DNA of 64,000 bases from Protonemura montana (taxonomy: Eukaryota > Arthropoda > Insecta > Plecoptera > Nemouridae), in assembly GCA_947568835.1 (NCBI GenBank), contig OX387603.1, positions 2,519,701-2,583,700 of the forward strand. Direction: 5' to 3'. Every line of letters starts with the position of its first letter. Within the stretch, counting starts at the first letter, position 1. Position numbers and translations under genes: made by a program. Under the pieces are notes generated by a model. It ran no database searches. It was not told the DNA's origin and was given only the letters and a program-made list of their open reading frames with translations. Positions 1 to 12,793 of the stretch are shown here, in pieces.

Positions 1-3000
1 ATATAAACTTGCTGGTGGTGGCCATGGTAACCTGTCTCGTGACCGGCTCACGGGTCGGAGTGGTCGTCCCGGAAACCGGTTTACACAGCGTGTACGTCGC
101 GCCCACTCCAGAGCTCGACACGGCGACGTACTGATTAGCGTTAGAAGTTGCCACCAGGATCGTTCTGTTGCTCGGTTGGCTAGCAGAAGACGGAGACATG
201 ATCGTGTAAACCGGCTCGGCGGTCGATTTGTTGACCACCATGATGGGCTGCCCAGTGGGTGTCTTTGAAGGAGGTGTGGCTGAAGATTCCGGCATCAGTG
301 TTTTTATGTCCACGGTACGGATCTGTCCCCCCTTATGATCTGTTGGCGTAACGGTCAGCGAACGTAAGTCTGTCAGGCAGACAGTCGGACTCAGAGGCCC
401 TTTCAACTCCGAGTTCGGTCTCGAGGCAATTAGCTTCGATGGCGACACGGCTGGAGTTGGTGCTTTTTTAGCAGCCAATGGTGACACGGCGGGAGAACTG
501 GAATAAGAGACTGCGTTGTTTTTGGCAGCCAATGGAGACGTAGGATGCCAGGAGAGGGCATCCTCGTTGGACGAATCATCTGGATCGACCATCATGGGCT
601 CAGCTTCGAGGAAATCTCGGTGCAGAGCGTCCAAACGCTGAAGGTCACTCATCTCGGAATCTTCTGCCAACTCTTTCGGCGCCTCCTTGCTGCCGTCGTG
701 GGACCGCTTAGGCTTGGCGCTGGCAGGCTTTACATCCTTCATGGCCACCGTGGTATCTGTGCATAGCCCAAACTTTGTTAGAACTAATCATTAATAAGCT
801 CACAACGTTAAGCAAGTTCATCTTTTTCTGGGGTCAAAATACGAATTACAATAATTGCTAATAACTCAAGTTTTTAACAACAAGGCTTCCAGGATGTTTT
901 AAGTAAAAAAGTTAAATCCACTCCATTCGTACTTGAAATGAAATCAGTATAAATGGCACAATAAAGGCTGTACATATAAAGAAGTTTGAAAAAGAAATGT
1001 TTATTGAAAATTGCAACGAGATGGTAAAATTGTAGGAAAGCATCCTGAAGGGTTCTCGGTCATCGGAGGAAACAGATGACTTTTACTAATTGAAAAAATG
1101 CTGATAAAGCCCGCTTACCGTTCTTCCGCTCAGAAGCTGGCAGCTTTGGCAGCTGCATGGCGAGGTGGCGGTCCATCATATCGATGTTGAACTCCGTACG
1201 ATTGGGAGCCAGGCAGAACAAGCCGTGCCGCTTTTGCAGTTTGGAGATGTATATGTGGCACTCCTGCAAGGAAACAGAATTCGTAAATGGGAGGTAATTC
1301 ACTGCATCAACCCATGAACTGTTCTTCCTTCTCAACAACCAAGCGAAGGTTTCCGACTACTTTTCTTTAACTAAACACGAATGTGCTGAGTTTAGTTACA
1401 AGTAAAATAGTGATTGTTCAAAACCATAGGTTATGCTTGCGGCACATATTTGGCCAAAAGCGTAATTACATTTCTTTCTCGAAAATAAAATCATTGAATG
1501 AGCAAACAAATACCGCTCCGAATTGCAATGCACACGAAAAACAAGCTTTGTGGAAGTAATATTGACGTTGTTGAAGAAGTTAAAAACATAAATATGTCGC
1601 TTTCCATTGCAAACAAAGATTTTTGAACATTTTTTCTTAGGTTTTAGAATCCTTAGAAAGTACGGTAGTCGGTGGGTGTGTTACCATTTATTTGAAACCT
1701 TAATGTAATGGTGTGGCAGTTGGTAGACATTTGATTTGGAATTCAATGCCAGGCAATGGGATAACAACTTATCAGCTAGATTGTAGCTATCAACAAGGTG
1801 TGTAGTTATTGTCCAGTGGTTACCTCTAAGGCTTCAGCCAGCTGTCCCGAACTTCGCAAAGGTCCAGTGGGTGGATGGGATGAGAAGAGGAACACAAGAG
1901 AGCAAGGAATCAAGGCCTTCTCGTGCGCTCCGAAGAATCGGCAATCGATTTCTTCTCCTTGTACTTTGACGACCTTGGCTGGCCAGAAGGGATATCGGCC
2001 CGACTTGGCCCACACAAGGAGGTGAGGGGAAGCGCACACCCCCGTGAACCAATCCTCCTGTGTGTGCGCTCGCAAGTAGCCTGCAAGTCACAAAATTATC
2101 AAGCCGTTAGATATTTCTATGTTGCTTAAGATCTAACGGTGTTTTTGACCGGGCGGGTTTGAAACTTCCTTGATGACAACATGCTCTCTACTGGGTTTGC
2201 ACAGCTTCGAGCATTCCCACCCGAACACGTGATCACTAGCTGTCAGTTTATTAATTTGGGTTATAATTGATGCTGAGATCGCCTGACAGAGCTTCTCAAT
2301 TCTGCTCTCTGATGTTACCACAGGTATATCATGACCTAGCATAGGAGGTTCAATGGTAAATTCAACGTTTGGTAGCCATGGAGATGCTGAGATCGCCTGA
2401 CAGAGCTTCTCAATTCTGCTATCTTATGTTACCACGGGTACATCATGGCCTAGCATAGGAGGTTCAATGGTAGATTCAACGTTTGGTAGCCATGGAGATG
2501 CTGAGATCGCCTGACAGAGCTTCTCAATTCTGCTATCTTATGTTACCACAGGTATATCATGACCTAGCATAGGAGGTTCAATGGTAAATTCAACGTTTGG
2601 TAGCCATGGAGATGCTGAGATCGCCTGACAGAGCATCTCAATTCTGCTATCTTTTGTTACCACGGGTATATCATGGCCTAGCATAGGAGGTTTAATGGTA
2701 GATTCAACGTTTGGTAGCCATGGAGATGCTGAGATGGCCTGACAGAGCTTCTCAATTCTGCTATCTTATGTTACAACAGGTTATAGCCAGTCTCAACAGC
2801 ATGCACAAGCCACAAGGGATACTAACATTCCGGACAAGTTTCGATCTCGTCCATCTGAGAGGCGCAGATAGCCAGCATCCGACGAGCGATCCTCGTGACT
2901 CCGCTGCTACTGCCGTTAAACACGACTGAGTTGTGCAGGATATACTTGGAGTCGGCGAGGAAGCCAGCAGGGCTGCCGTAGCTAAGCGAGTCGACTCGCG

Positions 3001-6000
3001 AGCTGAGCAAGCTGAGGTCCATCGGGCGCAGGACAAAGTGCCGGTACGAGGGATGCGTCTTCAGCGAAACTGGCGCGGCAAACAGCTCTGACTGAGGATG
3101 CATTTAATTGGTAATAGAGATGGCGGCAGGTAGAGAAATCGGATCCGGGTACATATGACCATTAACAAGGACACAACTCAACAATAAAAACACAAAAAAA
3201 CACAAGGTTATTTAACAGGACAGTTAAAAAAGTAAGAACTTTTGAATTCTCAGGATTACTGCAAATTTCTCCACAAGTACACCACTTGAAGCCAATTTTC
3301 TTTTACAGTAAGTTGCACTTTTTATCTCTTTCCTTCGTTGCCACAATCAAAGTTGCAAGATGTCTATCTTCCCCATATAAATAAATGAACTAACGGCCGT
3401 TATGCGTGGATTGACTTACAGACTTGACCCGCTGCTGCATTTCCTTGACCGCAAACTTGAGCAGCGTTCCTAGCTGTGTCACCGATATCTGCCGCATTGC
3501 CCAGGACCTACAAAGTTAAGCAACGTTAGACAACGCTGAGTGACATAGAGCAACATAAACTCACTCCACAGACCTCTTTAGTTCACGTACGGACATTTTG
3601 TGCTGAATTTAAAGGGATTTCTGTTGTTTATTTCATATGAAGTTAGCTGCCAACTAATTTTTTAATCTTCTAATTACAAAAAGCTTAACAGAAGTTTTTG
3701 AATACGAAGTAAAAATCAACTGTTTTCTCTAATTGTTGCTGTTACTTTTTCAAAAGCCAACAGTGATTTTTTCACTGATTCTAAGGTTAAATAAAATAGA
3801 TATGAGTCTAAGAACTACAATAGTGTACATCTTTCTATCTTAGGGTAATTCATAAGTGGTCAAGAGCAATCATGGCAAGCACCTGTTCTCTGCCTGGTCA
3901 CTGGCAAGCTCGAGAGCGCACTCTGGACAGGACCACGCGTGTGGTACGTCTCCAGCACGACCCACGCAGTCGGAATGAAAGCAACGTTCGCACGTGGCAC
4001 AGCGCAGTTCCGTCTCGCTGACTATGCGGTGGCAAACCCAGCAGAATCTGTCCTGCGTGCACTGAACACAACAAAACACACGGTTCAAACTTCTGTTGCA
4101 ATTTCTGCCGTTATCGAAAGCTTGGCTTGATAAGTGAGTATGAAAAACACTCCAAGATTCTTAGAACTCTGTGAGACCTGATTTAAATTGTTAATGCTTG
4201 CAATGGGGTGTACTAATAACCTCTCAAATGAAGCACAAAAGGGGACTTGAACCCCGATCTCCACTTCCCACAGATGTTAGTCTAGCCGGTCTATCCAATT
4301 GAGCTTCTTGAACTTAGTGTTTTTGAGAGGATTTTAGTGCATTTGATGAGAATGACGGATCTCCAAGTATGAACAGCATAAGGCTGTGAAAACTCACAGT
4401 AACTCTGATTCCAATGATGTAAAAATGTCTTACATCCTTTCAAACTCGGTACCAATTTTTGAGAGGTTATCAGTGTTCGTAATAATAAAATTCTCAGAAA
4501 TTATTTATAGCTTTCTGGCCCATTAAAAATTGATTGATTTTATTCTTTTACCCAACTCTTTTCTAAACGTTTCACTTCCTTTTCCAAACATCAACAGCTT
4601 AGGTGTCTATTTCTATATAGGGTAACACGGTATTTTCAGTAGCAAAAGCAACAACTCTTGTACAACAAGGAAATGCAGATTTGCATTTAAATAGTGGCAC
4701 AAATCAAATAAATAATGTTCACTGTGTATTTGATGGCTTTGTCAAGACAAGAGAAGAGACCCGACTGATAAGACATATGGTTTGCCATTTAAGCCAGCAC
4801 ATGACATGACATTTTGTCGGTACCTACCGTTCTTCCCTACACTGTCCGCAATGGAACCTGTTGAAGACAACAATTTTTCGATGTGACATTTTTTCGATGG
4901 ACTTTTTCAAAACGATTTTTTCGAAGTTGTTCCGAGTCCAGAAGAATACGTTAGACTCCAAGAACTGAGAAAGGTCGTCTTACCTCCTCAAAGCTGCCGT
5001 CTAGCTCCTCTGACCCAGCACTGCCTTCCTGATCCTCTTTACCTACGGATTCATACAAAATATCATATACTACATTAATTGGTTAGACAAAACTATTCAG
5101 ATATTAAGTTATTAACTCCGGGGAGAAATAAGAATAATAGTACTATGAAAACTTAAGGTTATAATAACAACAGTGATAAAGGTTGGTATTCCTTTCTGGG
5201 CTGGTATCTCTAATTCAGAATGGAAAACCATGGCCAGTTAATTAGTGTGTGGCCTAAAACAATGGTGGAGCTGAAATTGAGACTCTCACCTTACAGATAA
5301 AAATCATCTAAGTAATTTTACTAGCAAACAAAGTGTAGAGCAAACAATGAAATTATAGAAACATTCTATTGTTGATGAGCAAAGCATGAGCAAGGGAAAT
5401 TTAGTAGCCCTTTACTTAGCATTCAAAACCCAGTTCAAATAGTTTTTCTTAAAAATAGTGCTAAGGATAAATCAAGTAGACATGTGTCTAAAAACCATCA
5501 GCAAAGTGAATCTTCAGTTTCACTGCTCCTACACAATTTAACTGCTTTTTTTGCTCTACCAGCTGCATAAACTTTGATTCTGAGAACCATAATAAGTGCA
5601 ACATACTTTGTTACTGGACCAGCGATGTAAGACCATCTTTCCGCTGCCCGTGCTCTTACCTGGTTCACCTTTGATGCCGAGATCTTTGACTTTCTTTTGA
5701 TCTCCAGCTTCTCGTGACTTTGGCCTACTCTGTCCTCGGCTAGAGCTGCGTGGCCGACTTCGGCTCCGCCGCATGTACGACCGGGCGTACGGACGTTCCT
5801 CTTCATCGTCGGTGCTCGAGTAGTTGCGATTGCGTGACTGCGAACGAGTCTCGCGAGACGTGCCACGCGACTTGGTGCGTGAACCAGATCTGGTACGATA
5901 CCGCGATCGCCTGCTGAAACATCAAGCGGGCTTAATACGGGCATAATAGTTAGGTTGATTGATTACAATTGCAGACTTCTTTTTTAAAACTACTGGAAAG

Positions 6001-6396
6001 AAAATGTCAAGTTAAGTGAACATACTATGGTTTTTAGACTTGTGTCTTTTTTATCTAACCATAGCACTAGGTTTGCAAAAAAAAAATTAAACTGAATTTT
6101 CAAAATTTAAATAAAAATAGATGTTTCCTCAATTAAAATAGTTGCTTTTACTAATCATTAAAAAATTCAGTTATAAAAAGTTTTTTTTTTTATGTGTACA
6201 TTTCATTTGCGGCCGATTCTTTAAGGGCAAAACAAACGTGAACTTCTTTGATCCGATTACAAAAAGTGATTCGCTGGCATTGCACTTCGTTCACAAACCT
6301 TTCCACCGCAGTAACGTCAACGTCATCCGGCTGCTCAGCTCCGACCAGCGTCGTGCGAAGCCTAGCGATCTCTCGTGCACGCTGCATCACTTCCAG
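1..6396 (-). CDS. ZMYND8: ZMYND8-like PHD-bromodomain-PWWP chromatin reader (partial, 3' end off left edge)
   Basis: Nuclear reader of histone marks, by family. Exons in gene order, coordinates ascending within each: 6299-6396, 5660-5913, 4984-5042, 3883-4061, 3420-3507, 2827-3091, 1824-2080, 1119-1263 and 1-756; all junction phases agree. Seen in order: a short coil-like segment; an Arg/Ser-rich stretch; an acidic exon; a PHD finger (FCWVCHR, then CFHSDC and SCPEC); a bromodomain (RPMDLSLL, FLADSKYILHNSVVFNG) ending in CPECYL; a PWWP domain (LVWAKSGRYPFWPAKV, CRFFGAHEKALIP); a short helical exon (KLQKRHGLFCLAPNRTEF); and a Ser/Pro-rich exon open through base 1. The CPEC hinge between bromodomain and PWWP is typical of ZMYND8/ZMYND11, and the PHD and post-PWWP exon fit ZMYND8 better. 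The MYND finger would lie beyond the left edge. The start codon was not found; the PHD exon could begin at 4052 instead of 4061. Confidence 0.85.
2266..2795. repeat. Tandem repeat of about 115 bp, five copies
   Basis: Units begin near 2268, 2382, 2497, 2611 and 2726 at the shared phrase atgctgagatcgcctgacag, and the last copy is cut short. They fill most of the ZMYND8-like intron between the PWWP exon (ending 2080) and the bromodomain exon (beginning 2827). No coding content is apparent. Confidence 0.9.
4185..4500 (-). repeat. tRNA-derived SINE-like copy
   Basis: Read on the minus strand this contains a B-box-like ggttcaagtcccc followed by a tail with gagaggttat. Related tails occur at 37430-37570, 38045-38165, 42425-42535 and 47085-47170, so this is a dispersed family. 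It lies in an intron of the ZMYND8-like gene. Confidence 0.5.
5405..5505. repeat. End fragment of the MITE seen at 40.5 kb
   Basis: The phrase cttagcattcaaaacccag followed by ttaaaa-tagtgctaagg matches the right terminal repeat of the element at 40455-40745 and its partial copy at 46470-46725. Only one end is present, in a ZMYND8-like intron. Confidence 0.6.
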
Positions 6397-6423
6397 CTGC
6401 AACAATAACACCCAGGGTGTCAA

Positions 6424-7475
6424 GTGGGCGGTCCAGGCAGGTGTCCTTATTTCTCAAAACCAGCCAAAACGTGTTGTATTATAGACGTTATTCAGTTTTA
6501 GCCAATAAGGAGCTTGTTAATCGAGAATGTGGCTAACTACTAAAACGCTTAATACTTACCCAAATTAGATCAAATTATCAAAAGGATTTCAGACATCAAC
6601 CTCGAAGTCGTACGGCCAGGCTGAAACGCAGTAATATTCGGCTTTACGCTTTGTTGAAGACGAAAAAGCCTACCGATCCAGCAGTCCACGCAGCGCACTC
6701 TACAAAATTTCGCTAGATATTTCGTGTACATTTCGGTAACTACCCCAGTGCATCAACCTTCCACTGGCGTGTTACTGCGCAGCGCTAGTGGCGACATGCG
6801 CGCAATCACAGCTGACTGCGTGCGGCTGTCAATAATCCACCACGGCCAGAACACGACGTCCTCGGCTCTGCAAAAGGAGCGGCCTTCGGGAGAGGAGGTC
6901 TGTCCCCCCTCAATCCATTTTGACACCTGTGGCTCACATGTAGCCAACATACGAAAGGCATAGGTAAGGTATTCTACAGCAAAGATATTTGTACAGTGAA
7001 AAGCATATGGCCTGCCTCGGCTTTCAACGAACTGTCCACTGCTAGTAACCTCACTTTGCACAGTGTGACAGTGTTTTAAACTAGTATCTTTAGTTTCCAG
7101 AACAAATCCAAAGCCTTGAATTTAAAATGGAAGTTCGGTTCAAAAGACAAAGCAGATTTTGGGGCAAAGGGGTCTAAGGGACTTTCTGTGTTTTTTCTTA
7201 TAGGAGAAAAAAAAATTCCAAAGTTCAATGAGAAATTATTTGAGATTGGTGGTTAGAAACAAGGAATGTATGTTCCCCATTCAATGTACAAATGTGCTTA
7301 ACTGGCCTCTCTTGTTTATGCAGGCAGGTCTTGCATATTATTAATATTAATAAAAACTTACAAATAGAAAACTAAGTCGATTGAGTATCAAAACTAAAGA
7401 TTTGAAATCAATTTAAATGACACATAAAAACATGATTTCTTATATTGGCATCTTATATTACATTTCTATTGAAAC
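6424..7475. other. Region upstream of the ZMYND8-like exons; no supported gene
   Basis: The first exon(s) and promoter of the minus-strand ZMYND8-like gene should lie here or beyond. A small splice-bounded segment near 6678-6704 (minus) could be an exon, but its phase does not join cleanly to the next one. The open frame at 6753-7061 (minus) has no recognisable domain. Confidence 0.3.
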
Positions 7476-7477
7476 CA

Positions 7478-7594
7478 CAGGATGGGGAAGAAGAAGCAGG
7501 TCTGCCAGAAGTTTCCCACCTGCATTGTGGCAACAAGGATTGTTGCACTGTCACTACCAGGTGGAACGGATCATGATGCTTGACCCCATAACAT
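7478..7594 (+). pseudogene. Eroded copy of the SLX9-like first coding exon
   Basis: It shares caggatggggaag, gccagaagtt and tgatgcttgacc with the SLX9-like exon at 12791-12980, in the same order, but lacks about 80 bases of the middle. A splice acceptor precedes it (ccacag) and a donor-like gtgagt follows. Read from its ATG the frame runs about 30 codons to a TGA. It is best explained as a decayed duplicate of the exon, though an alternative upstream exon cannot be excluded. Confidence 0.45.
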
Positions 7595-7599
7595 GTGAG

Positions 7600-10500
7600 T
7601 TTAGTTGCAGTTTTAATTTTATTGTGTATAACAGTGGCTTAAAAGCCAAGACAGGAATATTACATTTGTTATTTTTTTCTATGAAAATCACAACCATAGA
7701 AGTACGAAAAGGTTTTTGTGAAATAATATGTGAAAACATGTTTTTTGGGAAACCTAACCCCCTATTCACTAACTAAACCACCGCCGTATCCCATGCAATA
7801 AGAACAATGAATTCAGTTCAGAATTCCAAGTCTGACAAATTGCAATGCTGGAAAAATAATTTTCACAGACTAATTGTAAATTTGTAAATGGAGACAACAG
7901 AAGTGAGCATTCTAGAATCTCCTGACAAATACGATGCAATGTTACTTAAGCCTAATTTACACGAATCAAGGCCTTGAGCTCAAAATCTGCACTTCAAGGA
8001 GTTGTTCTTCAAATCACTGCTTTGTGGAAACTTTGTGCCGGTATTTCAAAGTGGGCAAGATAATGAAATCGGAAACAAATTAACCGAGCTATAGAAAGAT
8101 GGCCGTCAAACATCTAAAAATCTTGCATTGAGTACAACATTTATCAAATACTTGTTAATACCCGCGAAGTCTTACGAAAAATTCAAGAAACAGACTCCGA
8201 GAAACATTGTGTTGACAAATCATGTTTTGTCGTCCCGTTTGGAAAGTGTCAAAATCTCACATTGCCAGCCAGTTTTAGATAAAATTCTCCTCTAAAACCC
8301 AATCTAATTGCCAGAAGAAAACTGCCTTAGGTCAAGCTTACGAATAATTTACAAAATTTAAACTATTTTTAGCTGTTTATAAGCAATTCTTGCAATTTTG
8401 AGAAAGGTACGGCAGTTTCCGAGTGAAAGAGTGAAAGAGTTGCAGGTTAGCGCAGGTAGTCTCTGATTGGTTTGCTTCGTTCAAGATTAAATGAAAACCA
8501 GGGTTCGTTCTCATTGAGAAAAATTGAGCTCAATTGTCTTAATCAAAACTTTTTTGCTCAACTTTACCCATTAATAATAATAATAATAATAATAATTTTC
8601 TTTATTTTAGTGAACAATAGTTGTTGTAGAAAGCGTTATATAGATAAATAACAGATAAAATATACATTTTATGTCCTTTAAATTTAACATTGACACGAGA
8701 CAGTTCATTGGTGTGTATAATTGAGATCAAGAACTTGATTTAGGTCTTCATCCGTGTGAACTAGGCTTAAAAAAACCCAAGTCAGGGTCGATTATAGAGC
8801 TAATTGGCAGAAAAATTTAAACCAGTGCTAAGCAAACATAGCCAGCATAAATTAACCTTGAATTAGTCAAACTGTATTTTATTTTAATAATTTTTAATCA
8901 AATTTATAATAGATTGAAGCTGATTGAGAGTGGTTGTCGAAGAATTTGGTATTCCAAGAGATTCCATCCACCCCTCTGACTTGCTTATTACGCCTACTTA
9001 AATCAGTGCTAGCAGCGTATTAAAAAATAAATAGCCCACTCTCGGTTTTGATTCTAAATATTCAGACCACATAAATACTAAAAAACATGGTTTGGGACTT
9101 TATTTATGTGTCTTAAAGCTCGATAGCTTTGTTTTCGTAGCATAACTTCCCGTTGCTTCACTCTTGCTGCTTTCAATAAAAGTACCCTCGATGTCTTTCA
9201 TTACATGACTTTAAATTTACTTTGTCCAATTTCGCAGCTGGATTAATTCGGAACTGAAAATTGTCGTCGTAATTAGGTTTTTTTAGAATACAAAGTCAGA
9301 AATTGACAGCAGAGGCCTGCAGTCAGGGTATGCTAGGTATGGAGCGCAACACAATCTATTTTTATTATATTTTGCCTAAAATTTTTAGCCAGTCCACAAA
9401 TTTTGCTGTTTCAAAAAACCGAATTGATGTTTTCAGTTTTTTTGCTGCAAATATTTTTGCCTTTTTCTTTACGAGTCGTGTTCTCAACATTGAGTGTTAA
9501 ACTCAAAGATCCCAGCTAGTATCTTAAAATGACGCGTACACTAACGTAAATTAGCGTTTTCATTAGCGTTTAAATTAGCGTTTAAATTAGCGAATGAGTT
9601 GTCACTTTTTATCGATGGCCTTGCTTAGTAGAAACCCATTGATGATTGTAGAAAGTGACGAGATATTTCGCAATAACTTACTTACAATTGTTGGATGATT
9701 GTAACAAATTGGCAAGTTTATTAGCTACTACAACAAGAAGCTTCTAGTTTGTGTTGCACGTACACATGCCTTTATTTCCTCCTATACGCTGGTTTTATTT
9801 GTTGCTTCTGACAATTACATGGTATTTGTAACATGGTACTAAAATATCAAAATTAGAGATGTAAAGAGTGACCTGTATTTGTATTTGTGTTTTATTAGCT
9901 GTTCAGTACATTTATCAATGTGTATACTTTGTCATCTGTAACAGTCTAACTTAACATATATGTCTAGCCTAATAATCTCTATTTTAAAAATCCTCTAAAA
10001 AAAAATCCTCTAAAACTCTTCTTGGAGGAGGAAGATCGTGAGATTTGTCTTGAATACATCCCTGCTTGCAAATTTAATAATTTTATAGAGTAATAATAAT
10101 AATAAAAGTAGTAATATAATGGTAATAAAGATGTTATGGGTAGATAATGGCTAGAATGGCTGGGTAATGGCTGGGTAATTCACTAGAAAAAAAAATAATA
10201 ATAATATCTGACAAACAGCCTTCAATCAATATTTGCCCATGAGAGCTCATGGGTAAGAAATGAGTGTCAACTGTTCTTATCTTTTGTTCTCAAAAAAGAT
10301 GCCTGCATCCAAATTACCTCTTAATTTTCAGCCAAACTCATAAAACTAATCTAAATTTATGAAAACTTTCCCTGATATTATGAAGTTACCATAGCAATTT
10401 ATGTACCCTTACAAAAATGTGACAAAATTAATATAAATTATAATGTGTGGTAGATATATTGTAGAAGGGCAAAAGAGCCATAAACAATAAATTGGAAATA

Positions 10501-12790
10501 TAATAATGATAATTAAAAATGACTAGTAAATTAGCCACTTGTTTCAGCTGCTGACTAAATATAGTCGCAATGGGAAACGCTAGTGAACTCGGCTGTCTTG
10601 TGAAATTTATTCAATCGATATTTAAATAAATCAGGTTTTTAGCTAAAACCTGCTCAAGGAATTGTCACCACACCGAGTTTTTTGTGACATGTACCCAGAA
10701 GAGCAAACCTTTTTGAAACAGTGTCATTGCAGTGCTTCAGATTGCTGGTCCCTTTGGAGCGTCAACCTGCACTCTGCTGACTAACGAGGATGTCCTCACT
10801 TGAAACATCCTGGAAAGTGGGGCCAACAGCGCATTCTGTGCTAGGAGCGGTGCATGCCAACATGTCAACACCCGTAAGTTCAGGCTTTTGCAAAGATATA
10901 AAATTACGGCACATTTAAATATCGGTAATATTACCAAAATGTTACCAAAAAATTGTAAAAATGGTTGAATTGGTATATTTTTTTCCTGAAAATTTTTTTG
11001 CCTGCACTTGGTGACATGGAATGATAATACTTGTTTAGAAATAACTTAGGAAGGCATTTTTTAACTGCATTAGCCTTGTTTTTTTTTTTATGTCACAGAA
11101 TGTCAATTTTAAAGCAAATGCCAATTGCAAAATTAAAAAATAAATGTTAAAATTAGCCAAGAATGTGATGAAAACCTGGATTCCATGGGAGAATTGACTA
11201 TGACATGAAGATGACTCTCCCAAGACAGAACACCAAGGTGGGACGTCATTAATTCCTCAGGAGAACTATTGGACAGCGGAAGGCACCTTCAAGAAACCCA
11301 TCCCAAACGATGTGAAGTTTTGCAAGAAACCAACAACCAATGTAGGTGTACAACGACGGAAGGAAATTTAATAATTATATGTGAATGAACTGTTAGGTTT
11401 GTAAGACGTCAATAAAACAAAATATAATAAACAAAAACAATAAAACGGAATAAAAAATAAAAACCTGTTGATAAATTACTGTTGTACTCCCAAACCCCAA
11501 CAGCCACAATTTTCACAATGCCAATATAATATGCTTATGAACTTTGAACAGAGTTAAAATATTACAGTTATACTGATTTTTTCAGGAACGCCCTGACGCG
11601 TGTGAGTGATCATAAAGGCATCTACCTCCCATCTCTTTTCATCTACCTCCAACCCCCAAAACGATTTAAATCTGTAAGTTAACCTTTCATTTATCATCTT
11701 TTCTCGCTAATCTATTATTATCTTTTTTGTAATACTTTGATGTGTCATGTCTGTTATTTTGATTTCTTCCTCAGTTGGACTTACTTCTTTTATCTCATCC
11801 CAATTCTCATCTTTGTTTGTGACTATTTTCTCATTATTCTTTCTTTCCATCATAATACACAGCACCACAACCGACGATTTAGAAGTTTTATTTTTGTACA
11901 AAGGACCATGTGCTTAAGGTGACTGCAATAGTTGCACCATGAAGCCAACGGTCTGTGGACATGAGTAGTTTCAGGAAGGTTTCACGCCTGCAAAGGAACT
12001 AATCAAACCTCACATTTTGAATTCACTATCTTATGCGTTAATAAAGCTAGCTTTCTATCGATTTCATACCCAAGTAAATGATCATAAACTTTGCTCTTTG
12101 GAATGTTACACAAAATGTCTGAGAGGAATTTTCCTAGCACTATTTGTCTACATGAAAATATAATACAAATTCTTATTGTGTGAACACGCTGATATTCAGC
12201 GAAATGTTTGAACAATTTCAGCTATTTTAAATATTAACAAACAGATTCTTCAATATTTAGGTGTATTTCATGCTCCTTAAGCTGGAGGGCTTACTTTACA
12301 AATCATTTAGCACAAGTAAAGAGGCTGGATATTGGGAATAGGGCGCCAAGAGGCTGGATATTGTGATCCAGTGGTTTTTGCCCCTGCGCGCGGTGCATCG
12401 CATGCACTCTTGCACGTGCGCATAGATCGTTTTTCATTCCACATGGACGATCTTCGTGCAGGCGCCTGGCAGTGAGAAGTGGGTGATCGTTTTGGTAGCG
12501 ATTGTAAAAGCGTCTACTACCCAAAAAGTCAAGGTAATGTGCTTATCAGGAACATGCACAAAATTAAAAAATGTTGCTCTTTTTTTGCGTTCTACTAACT
12601 TTACTGGAAATAGTGGGACTTCTGACAATTAATCATTTGCGTTCCAGCTTGATGACCTAACCAAACTTTTTTGTCTATTATAAAATAAAAATACCTTCTT
12701 TCCTTAGATTTCTAAGAAAAAAATAAGGGATTTTGTTTTATAAAATGGTCTCGTCTTCAATTGTAAATTAAAAGTGGACATTGTTTCTGC
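7600..12790. other. AT-rich intergenic stretch with scattered exon-like segments
   Basis: Mostly AT-rich sequence with no convincing gene. A (TAA)n microsatellite lies at 8572-8597. Splice-bounded segments at about 10735-10873, 11190-11340 and 11587-11669 (plus) look like exons but do not form one open frame; the last is open for about 29 codons. They may be non-coding exons or remnants. Confidence 0.4.
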
Positions 12791-12793
12791 AGG

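Noticed and set aside
6753..7061. A 102-codon minus-strand frame as the ZMYND8-like N-terminus
   Set aside because: No family motif and no donor joining it in phase to the next recognised exon.
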